Assembly: GCA_019694685.1 (NCBI GenBank) | Contig: JAIBBM010000042.1 | Coordinates: forward strand, 1-34,936 | Direction: 5' to 3' | From: Leptospirales bacterium | Lineage (GTDB): Bacteria > Spirochaetota > Leptospiria > Leptospirales > Leptonemataceae | Length of the DNA: 34,936 bases | Shown here: piece after piece, positions 16,242 to 21,898 of the stretch | How the letters are laid out: each line of letters starts with the position of its first letter | Position numbering within the stretch: the stretch's first letter is position 1 | Translations under genes and position numbers: made by a program | The notes under the pieces: model-generated | The model's input: the letters and a program-made list of their open reading frames with translations, nothing else | What the model was told of the DNA's origin: nothing | Database searches by the model: none

Positions 16242-17354
16242 TCACAGTCGCAGCAATTCTTTGCATTCGTCGCTCCTTGCTAGATCAAGGGCCAGTTTAC
16301 CGTCCTTATTCTTGATGTCTCGCCTGGCTCCTCGCGAGAGCAATTGGCGAATGACCTGGGGCTTATCGAGTATTGCCGCAAAGTGCAAGGGTGTGTAACC
16401 GAGTGAGTTTGCCTGGTTTATATCTGGTGTTCTTTCAATAAGTTCAGAAACGATAGACAAATCTGAACTCTTGATCGCCTGATAAAAAGAAAGATGCAGC
16501 GGTAGGTTTCCCTTGTCGTCGACGACATCAACCCGGGCTCCGTGGCGCAGTAGTTCCTGAGAAAATGCGGGGAAAGAATTCAGAACCGATAGATGTAAGA
16601 GGGTAGATCCGGAGTTATCGCGAGCATTTGGGTCCGCTCCTGCATCCAGGATATCCTGCGCAATCAGGACCATTCTTTTGCGCCTTTCTTCGGGGGCGAC
16701 GCCAGTTCGCGTTCGGCGATCCATAAGTAACCACAAAGCGAGCGGCCCTGGAATACTCCTCTCGTGACGATCGGCGTCTACAATCAAGTAAGCCAGGGGA
16801 ACCTGGCCGGCCTTGTTTGGAGCGGAGACATTTGCTCCATGCTTCAGAAGCATCGACACAGATTCCCTCGAGGCGCCAAATCGGCACGCATCATGAAGCG
16901 GTGAGTAGCCGAAAAGGTCCACGGCATTGATATCCACACCTGCTTTTACCAGCATGGAAATGAAATCGGGACGATCCACTGCCGCCGCATAATGCAGGAG
17001 TGTTTTGCTCAGTGTGTCTTTCTTCTTAGCGTCCGCTCCCCGGGACATCATGTACTCGGTGAGCTCCAGGTTCCGATTGCCCATTGAAATCATGAGCGGT
17101 GTATTGCCCATCTTGTCGGGTGCGTTGAGATCGGCACCATGATCAATGAGGGTGCGCGCAGCATTCCATGCCATTCTGACAAGTGCTTTGTGCAGTGCAG
17201 GCTCTCCGTCTATAACAACGTTCGGATTCGTTCCATTGTCCAGGCCCGATTGAACCAGAGCGGGATTGTCCTCATTGATTCCCCGCACCATGGGAGACTG
17301 ACAATAAATGAAACAAAATAGGACAGGGAGAAAGATTGTGTGCTTGCAGTTCAT
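16242..17354 (-). CDS. Ankyrin-repeat lipoprotein
   Basis: A 370-aa exported ankyrin protein. The N-terminus (HTIFLPVLFCFIYCQS) looks like a lipoprotein signal with the candidate lipid-attached Cys at residue 18. About eight ankyrin repeats follow, recognisable by NTPLMISMGNRNLELTEYMM, KTLLHYAAAVDRPDFISMLV, YSPLHDACRFG and YTPLHFAAILDKPQVIRQLL. There is a less regular insertion around residues 195-240. The role is probably protein binding in the periplasm. The 640-base gap upstream holds the structured RNA on the opposite strand. Confidence 0.87.
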   Translation of the reverse strand: MNCKHTIFLPVLFCFIYCQSPMVRGINEDNPALVQSGLDNGTNPNVVIDGEPALHKALVRMAWNAARTLIDHGADLNAPDKMGNTPLMISMGNRNLELTEYMMSRGADAKKKDTLSKTLLHYAAAVDRPDFISMLVKAGVDINAVDLFGYSPLHDACRFGASRESVSMLLKHGANVSAPNKAGQVPLAYLIVDADRHERSIPGPLALWLLMDRRTRTGVAPEERRKRMVLIAQDILDAGADPNARDNSGSTLLHLSVLNSFPAFSQELLRHGARVDVVDDKGNLPLHLSFYQAIKSSDLSIVSELIERTPDINQANSLGYTPLHFAAILDKPQVIRQLLSRGARRDIKNKDGKLALDLARSDECKELLRL

Positions 17355-17609
17355 AGGCCCGATTCAAACAGGCATGTAAAATCCATCAATCGCAAACCCA
17401 GGCTATTCCGGGGAAATACTTAGTATACCTATACTATCCCAACTCGTGGTTCTTGCGGAATGAGGCCAAAGACGAAAAGAAGAGGCGCCAATGGCCGTTT
17501 TCTCGATTCGTAAACGCGAATAGTTCCGCTTTAAAATCCGGACGTCCGCTTGACACAGCGGCGCCTGACCTTTCACTCCGACCGGGCGACGTTATTCGAT
17601 CGAAGTCTG

Positions 17610-17690
17610 TGCAGGGATGTTCAAGTCCCGCGGTGCGCCAGTCTCTGGCTGCGCGTATGCCGCCTTCTTTCGAGGCTTCGTTCACTATGG
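17610..17690 (+). ncRNA. Possible second, degenerate tRNA-like module
   Basis: A T-arm-like hairpin (GGGA, loop TGTTCAAG, TCCC) is followed by a capped stem: GTGC-GCCA paired with TGGC, a bulged T and GCGC, around the loop GTCTC. A short GCC/GGC stem comes next. The order T-arm, closed stem, D-arm-like stem repeats that of the convincing module at 17693, but key bases are missing. It may be an eroded copy, part of the same RNA, or chance. Confidence 0.3.
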
Positions 17691-17692
17691 GA

Positions 17693-17756
17693 CCTGTGTG
17701 TCGAAGGTTCGAGTCCTTCAACGGGAAACCGTTTAGCTCAGCGGCAGAGCAACAGG
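17693..17756 (+). ncRNA. Permuted tRNA-like module; candidate YrlA-type Y RNA
   Basis: Read in order, the sequence gives one strand of an anticodon-like stem (CCTGT, 17693) and a 5-base variable loop (GTGTC). A T-arm follows (GAAGG, loop TTCGAGT, CCTTC, 17703-17719). An acceptor-like stem, AACGG/CCGTT, is closed by a GAAA tetraloop (17720-17733). After the TA linker come a D-arm (GCTC, loop AGCGGCA, GAGC) and the other anticodon-like strand (ACAGG, 17752). All elbow residues of a real tRNA are kept: T54, T55, C56, A58, G18, G19, A14, and G15 facing C48. The 3' half precedes the 5' half and there are no free acceptor ends, so it cannot be aminoacylated. This matches known bacterial Y RNAs (YrlA), which tether Ro60 to RNA-processing enzymes. 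Full RNA ends are not determined. Confidence 0.8.
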
Positions 17757-17792
17757 CTGTTCAAAGGGTGTGGCGAGCCCCAAATCGCACAA

Positions 17793-17980
17793 CGGAGAAG
17801 AGTCCGGCTGCGGCGAAAGCGACGGAGCATGCGCCCTGCGGGCCGTCGATGCCGAAAGCGCCAGTGCGTTTCCTCCGCGCTCGAGCAGCCAGCGGGCTGC
17901 AACACCGCGCAGGTTCCTCGCATCGGCGAGCGGCTCAAGCGAGCCCCCGTGCAGAATTCGTGCGGCCGGGTTCTTCTCTG
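17793..17980 (+). ncRNA. GC-rich structured RNA segment with 20-bp closing helix
   Basis: Bases 17793-17812 pair with 17961-17980 in 20 consecutive pairs, including a few G-U wobbles. Inside are several short perfect hairpins: GCAGCC/GGCTGC (loop AGCG), CTCGC/GCGAG (loop ATCG), GGCTC/GAGCC (loop AAGC) and CGACGG/CCGTCG. It is non-coding in every frame by eye and is distinctly more GC-rich than its surroundings. It ends 15 bases before the slipin start codon. It could be a second Y-type RNA, the remainder of the first, or a 5'-leader regulatory structure. No known motif (RNase P, tmRNA, group I intron core) was found. Confidence 0.5.
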
Positions 17981-17995
17981 CCTTTTTGAGGTTGT

Positions 17996-19099
17996 ATGGC
18001 TTACATAAAGAAGCATGAACGCGGACTTATTTTTCGCAAAGGTGACTACGTTCGCAGCCTTGGTCCTGGATCGCACCTACCTCTCTGGCCGGGTCATGAG
18101 CTTGTCATTCTAGATACACATAAACTATTTAAGATTTCTAAGAATCTCAACGAGCTGAAGGCAGACGTGGAACTGATGCGCGAAATGAAACTGCTCGATG
18201 TCCCGGATCATTCAGTCGCGCTGCATTTTTCCGACGGGCGTTTTCAGGATGTTTTCGGTCCCGGGGTTTTCGCATACTGGAACGCGGCCGTCGAACACAC
18301 TTTTCGGATCGCAAATCTCTCCGCGCCGGTCATTGGGCCGGAGTTTGATTCGGCGCTTCTGTCAAATCCTGGTTTGCGGGAGTTTGTGCAGCGGTTCCAG
18401 ATTGAAGCCCATCAGAAAGGATTGTTGTTTTTTGATGGAGCTTATCAGGGCGTCCTTGGTCCGGGTGCGCATTTCTTCTGGAAGGGGCCCGTGCAGTTGG
18501 CCGTCACACCGATCGATATGCGCCAGCTTCAGATCGACATGACCGGTCAGGAAATCTTGACTATGGATCGCGTGAGCGTGCGTATCAACTTTGTATGCCA
18601 GTACCGAATCGTTGATCCAGAAAAGATTGCACAGATCAAGTCGTACGAGGAGCAGCTCTACATCATTCTACAGTTGATTCTCCGAGAGTATGTAGGCACG
18701 CTGACGCTCGATGACCTGCTTGCGAAGAAAGAGGAAATCAATCAGTTTGTTCTGGCAAGGCTCCGGGAAAAAGCGGCTGTTCTCGGTGTTGAATTTGCGA
18801 GTGCGGGTGTAAAGGACATTGTTTTGCCGGGTGATTTCAAAGAAATCATGAATCTGGTTCTGATTGCGGAGAAGAAGGCTCAGGCGAATCTAATTACGCG
18901 GCGCGAGGAAATTGCATCCACGCGCAGTTTACTGAACACTGCCAGGCTCATGGACGAGAACCCGACACTGTATCGGCTCAAGGAGCTCGAATTCGTTGAG
19001 CGAATCTCAGACAAGGTCGCCAGTATCTCCCTATCGTCGGGTGCGGGTTTGCTTGAGCAGCTAACGGGAATGATTGCGACGCGAAAGAAAGAGCCATGA
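17996..19099 (+). CDS. Slipin (SPFH/band-7 family) protein
   Basis: A 367-aa SPFH-domain protein. The N-terminal ~155 residues contain three copies of a G-x-Y/F...GPG-x-H/F...W motif (SLGPGSHLPLW, VFGPGVFAYW, VLGPGAHFFW). The SPFH domain spans about 165-300 (QEILTMDRVSVRINFVCQYR, with LREYVGTLTLDDLL) and a coiled-coil tail follows. There is no N-terminal membrane helix. Slipins scaffold membrane microdomains, and some bacterial members neighbour RNA-repair genes (RtcB, Ro60/Y RNA). The Y-RNA-like module just upstream fits that link, although RtcB and Ro60 are not in this window. GAGG at 17986 supports the ATG. The gene overlaps the next by 4 bases. Confidence 0.87.
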   Translation: MAYIKKHERGLIFRKGDYVRSLGPGSHLPLWPGHELVILDTHKLFKISKNLNELKADVELMREMKLLDVPDHSVALHFSDGRFQDVFGPGVFAYWNAAVEHTFRIANLSAPVIGPEFDSALLSNPGLREFVQRFQIEAHQKGLLFFDGAYQGVLGPGAHFFWKGPVQLAVTPIDMRQLQIDMTGQEILTMDRVSVRINFVCQYRIVDPEKIAQIKSYEEQLYIILQLILREYVGTLTLDDLLAKKEEINQFVLARLREKAAVLGVEFASAGVKDIVLPGDFKEIMNLVLIAEKKAQANLITRREEIASTRSLLNTARLMDENPTLYRLKELEFVERISDKVASISLSSGAGLLEQLTGMIATRKKEP

Positions 19100-20667
19100 G
19101 AGCAACTATGGCCGGCATGCGCACGCTCTTTCTGCTCGCCCTCGTTTCCGCAGCTTTCTCACTTCACGCCAAACCGTACATAGTTTCCAGTGTGCCAAAC
19201 CCGAGATCTCAGGACGGCGGATTTGTCTCTGATCCAGACGGAATTCTTTTGGCCGCCGACCGCGCGGAACTGAACGGAATTCTCAGACAGATTGAGCAGG
19301 ACACAACGGCGGAATACGCGGTCGTAATCCTTGAATCCATCGGAACGCAAATTCCGAAGTCTTTCGCCGTCGATCTGTTCAACACCTGGGGCATTGGAAA
19401 AAGCGGCAAAGACAACGGACTATTGCTTCTTGTTGTACTCGATCAGCGCCGCTGGGAGTTTGAAACGGGCTACGGTCTCGAGGGCGTGCTTCCCGACGTT
19501 GTGCTATCGCGCCTTGCGCGAGACACGTTTCCCGACTACTTTCGTAAAAAGCAATATGGTCTTGCGATCATCGACGTATCGAGGCAGATCGAAAGCATCT
19601 TGAAGCATGCCGCAGAAGAGATCGGTCTCTCCCCTGAACAACGCGCAGAGCAGTTGGCCAGGGAAGAGGAAAAGCTTTTCGCGGAATACATTCAGAAAAC
19701 ACAAACCTCGCGCATGTGGTTTGGTCTGGGCGCATTTGCATTCCTGTGCGTATACTGCGCAGTTGCGTTGTTTGTGCGAAACAATCGGAAGCGCCCCCCT
19801 TCCGGTCAGCGAGGGACAGCCGCTGATAAACTCATTCTCGCACCGCTCTCTCTGTGGTTCTGGCTCCCCGCAGTCCTTATCTGGCCTTTCATGCTTGTGG
19901 TTGTGGCATACTGGAATTTCTACACCATCGCATTCATTTATCAAGTCTCAAGCTTCGCTGACTCGTACCTGGGTTACATACTTGGCGCCGTATCCTACTG
20001 CATGATCGGACTCATGTTGATTGTGCAAAGGCAGCGGAGAACTACGCTTCTGCTCAAAGAAAACCCAGATCCCGGTGAAAGTTACCGGCTCATTCAGGAA
20101 TACTTGAAAGACGCAGTCCCGGGTCTCGTCTTCTTTCCTCTCTTCTATGGACCCTACTGGATCGCTTCAAAGCTGCGCCTTGGCTTGCTGCGTCGCACAC
20201 CACGCAAGTGCCTCGCGTGCAATAACGTTATGCGGCGTCTCGGAGAGTCAGAAGAAGATCCGAAGCTTGAACCAGGGCAGCTGCTGGAAGAGACTCTTGG
20301 TTCGGTGGATTACGATGTTTGGATGTGTCCGCAAGATTCGGAAATCAAGATTGAAAAATACATCCTGTCTTCGCCTTACTCTGAGTGCGAAGCCTGCAAA
20401 TTCGTCACCTCGGTTGTCATTCGCAACTGGACCATCCAATCGCCAACTTACGAAAGTGCCGGTCAGGGCGGTGAAGAGCAAGCCTGTAGACACTGCGGCC
20501 GCAAGAAAGAAACCCGGTATGTGATCGCGAAACTTGTTCGCTCCGGTTCTGCCAGCGGAGGATCCTACTCGTCGGGCGGCTCAAGCTCTCGAAGCTCGGG
20601 CAGTTCTTCGGGGGGCTCGTTTGGTGGTGGACGATCCGGAGGCGGAGGAGCAGGCGGGAGCTGGTGA
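19096..20667 (+). CDS. TPM-domain membrane protein with zinc-ribbon region
   Basis: A 523-aa exported protein. After a signal peptide (cleavage near HAKP) a TPM domain spans about 45-190 (VSDPDGILLAADRAELNGIL, TWGIGKSGKDNGLLLLVVLD, FETGYGLEGVLPD). This fold occurs in Psb32/YgcG proteins. Four hydrophobic segments follow (about 205-225, 250-270, 275-315 and 340-355). Next are paired Cys motifs CLACN, MCPQD, CEACK and CRHCG, probably zinc-binding, and a Ser/Gly-rich tail typical of YgcG-like proteins. The ATGA overlap couples it to the slipin gene, so the two probably act together at the membrane. The biochemical role of the family is poorly known. Confidence 0.87.
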   Translation: MRATMAGMRTLFLLALVSAAFSLHAKPYIVSSVPNPRSQDGGFVSDPDGILLAADRAELNGILRQIEQDTTAEYAVVILESIGTQIPKSFAVDLFNTWGIGKSGKDNGLLLLVVLDQRRWEFETGYGLEGVLPDVVLSRLARDTFPDYFRKKQYGLAIIDVSRQIESILKHAAEEIGLSPEQRAEQLAREEEKLFAEYIQKTQTSRMWFGLGAFAFLCVYCAVALFVRNNRKRPPSGQRGTAADKLILAPLSLWFWLPAVLIWPFMLVVVAYWNFYTIAFIYQVSSFADSYLGYILGAVSYCMIGLMLIVQRQRRTTLLLKENPDPGESYRLIQEYLKDAVPGLVFFPLFYGPYWIASKLRLGLLRRTPRKCLACNNVMRRLGESEEDPKLEPGQLLEETLGSVDYDVWMCPQDSEIKIEKYILSSPYSECEACKFVTSVVIRNWTIQSPTYESAGQGGEEQACRHCGRKKETRYVIAKLVRSGSASGGSYSSGGSSSRSSGSSSGGSFGGGRSGGGGAGGSW

Positions 20668-20679
20668 CTCTTCCCGAGT

Positions 20680-21173
20680 ACCCGCGTTTGCGGTGGATGC
20701 GGCAATGCTCTTCTGGCGTGACAGTTCAAAGCCGTATTTCCTAAATTTCATTAAATATTACACGAATTCCCACTGGAGCGCAGTTGCGGTATGGTCGTCA
20801 CAGCGAGCACAGGAGGTGCGAGCCTTCACGACTCGGTCCATGGAGGGATCGCGTCGTGAAGTGGCGAGCGTGCCGCAATCTGCGGCGAGGGCGGGGTTGT
20901 CTCGCTTCGCTCGACGTTCAGAGAGGAGGCACGCTTCGCGTGCATATGAGGTGCGACTTGCGTCGCACACAGAAACAAACCCGCGTTTGCGGTGAATGGT
21001 TGTGGTGTGGTGGGAGTTGAGTTGCTCGTGAGAGTTTCGCGGGTTCTCACCCGCCCATGATATTCTTTTGTATTATGAAAATTTCGGAGAGGGCGGGATT
21101 GAGTTCGAACCTTGAAGAGATGGATAAGATTGATAGTATTATGGAAGAACTCAGGATGGATTTCAGGCTGTGG
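20680..21173. repeat. Hairpin-rich repeat block, left copy
   Basis: This block of about 0.5 kb recurs in the same orientation at 33,992-34,682. It is packed with short GC hairpins, for example GCACGC-TTC-GCGTGC, GTGCGAC-TTGC-GTCGCAC, GCGGGT-TCTC-ACCCGC, and a 9-bp CTTCACGAC/GTCGTGAAG stem. One copy of the internal unit beginning GCGGGGTTGTCTCGC is at 20891. It ends inside a conserved mini-ORF. Apart from that mini-ORF, no protein is credible here. Confidence 0.85.
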
Positions 21174-21188
21174 TTGCTTGTTTCTTGA
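21075..21188 (+). CDS. Conserved mini-ORF at end of repeat, left copy
   Basis: A 37-codon ORF starting MKISERAGLSSNLEEMDKID and ending in MDFRLWLLVS. A homologue with many conservative changes lies at 34584, which argues that it is or was translated. The pattern (short amphipathic coiled coil, then a hydrophobic end with Trp) resembles the last part of small coiled-coil/membrane-anchor proteins. It may be the tail of a truncated gene. No ribosome site is obvious. Confidence 0.45.
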   Translation: MKISERAGLSSNLEEMDKIDSIMEELRMDFRLWLLVS

Positions 21189-21216
21189 TTCGATCGTTTT
21201 GTATGTAGATCCTTTT

Positions 21217-21251
21217 CGCATCAGCTACGGTTCGAAACCGTAGCTGATGCG
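21217..21251. terminator. Perfect 16-bp hairpin
   Basis: CGCATCAGCTACGGTT pairs perfectly with its complement at 21236-21251 around the 3-base loop CGA. It lies between the mini-ORF and the convergent 152-aa gene. Neither side has a T-run in the right direction, so it may be a bidirectional 3'-end structure or a recombination-related cruciform. Confidence 0.5.
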
Positions 21252-21263
21252 CGGCGCGCGCGG

Positions 21264-21722
21264 CTATGGAGCCGGACGTTGCGTCATGAAGAAAGGCGGC
21301 GGGAAGAAGTTTGCGACGGGTGAATGTCCAGACAACGTTATGTATTCCAATTCTTCAAGGCGGTCATCCCATTCCACGGCGATCTCTTTGAGCTTGCGTT
21401 TGAGGTTGTGGCGAACACAGAGAATCCGCCCATCCGAATCCTGTTTGTATACTACACCTTCAAAAACATCAAAGACATTTTTGTAATAGTACGGAAACCA
21501 GCCCAGGTCACAGATTTCAAACATCATTTGAATTTCCGCTCGGGGTGGACCGTTTTCACGGCATTCCTGAGTGATTGAGATTGCAGGCAAACCGTTTGGG
21601 CTGGCTTGTGCAATTCTAACTAAAAGAGAACGAAACGGATCAATGTTAACCCGGATGATTCTGGACTCCAAGAGCGCCTCCATCCCCCCGAAGTGATCAA
21701 TTATTTTTTCTATGGCTTTCAT
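21264..21722 (-). CDS. Unknown 152-aa protein downstream of RHH-type promoter
   Basis: A cytoplasmic protein beginning MKAIEKIIDHFGGMEALLES, with no signal peptide or membrane segment. It has patterns such as ISITQECRENGPPRAEIQMM and ICDLGWFPYYYKNVFDVFEG. No family is recognised. A clear ribosome site (AAGGGGG) and a palindromic promoter precede it. The same promoter and first 37 codons recur, inverted, at 32.6 kb, where the rest is lost. Upstream in both places is a ribbon-helix-helix gene or remnant, so it is probably the RHH protein's target or partner, possibly toxin-like; that is only a guess. Confidence 0.7.
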   Translation of the reverse strand: MKAIEKIIDHFGGMEALLESRIIRVNIDPFRSLLVRIAQASPNGLPAISITQECRENGPPRAEIQMMFEICDLGWFPYYYKNVFDVFEGVVYKQDSDGRILCVRHNLKRKLKEIAVEWDDRLEELEYITLSGHSPVANFFPPPFFMTQRPAP

Positions 21723-21869
21723 GGCAGCCCCCTTTATTTTGTTTGCAATATAATACTATGGTATTATATTCAGGTCAAGAGATTCTGCAATGATCGCAAA
21801 AAAACTTAACCTTTCTCAAATTTCTTCAAGCCAGCTTCGATCATCCGCCGCACTGCTTCTGATTGAGTA
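21613..21869. repeat. Inverted repeat flanking the metal operon, left arm
   Basis: About 256 bp match the reverse complement of 32461-32716 with a single mismatch seen. It spans the 5' end of the 152-aa gene, its promoter and the 3' end of a ribbon-helix-helix gene. The two arms bracket the metal-efflux operon, so recombination between them could invert about 11 kb. Confidence 0.9.
21747..21778 (-). promoter_or_regulatory. Promoter with overlapping palindrome, left copy
   Basis: Read on the minus strand: TTGACC (21773-21778), a 17-base spacer, then TATTAT (21750-21755). A perfect 10-bp inverted repeat with a 4-base spacer (21747-21770, arm AATATAATAC) covers the -10 and half the spacer. This is a textbook repressor site, probably for the ribbon-helix-helix protein encoded next to it. 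Confidence 0.75.
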
Positions 21870-21898
21870 ATCCCCTCGCCCAATAAGTTGGTTTCCCA
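21806..21898 (-). pseudogene. C-terminal remnant of ribbon-helix-helix gene
   Basis: The frame ending in TAA at 21806 encodes ITQSEAVRRMIEAGLKKFEK, identical at its C-terminus to the complete RHH protein at 32323. A stop codon lies directly upstream and the N-terminal DNA-binding strand is missing. It abuts the stop codon of the copper ATPase gene, marking the join between the repeat and the operon. Confidence 0.7.

Noticed and set aside
17693..17756. Ordinary tRNA gene
   Set aside because: The 3' half precedes the 5' half, there are no free acceptor ends or CCA, and no intact anticodon loop joins the halves.
17793..17812. RNase P RNA, because GAGAAGAGTCCGGCTGC resembles the conserved CR-I region
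   Set aside because: None of the other conserved RNase P regions could be found downstream and the pairing partner is a simple long helix.
17453..17989. Long ORF across the structured RNA region
   Set aside because: The translation has no recognisable protein pattern, is dominated by GC-rich hairpins, and clashes with the tRNA-like structure.
17440..17990. Group I or group II intron splitting a permuted tRNA (natural permuted intron-exon)
   Set aside because: The tRNA halves are permuted, but no P3/P7 core, GACTA-type or domain V sequence was seen on either side, and the acceptor stem is closed by GAAA, which fits a Y RNA better.
20534..20995. ORF running from the TPM gene tail into the repeat
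   Set aside because: It is a shadow of the Ser/Gly-rich tail followed by translated hairpin repeat; it has no independent coding signs.
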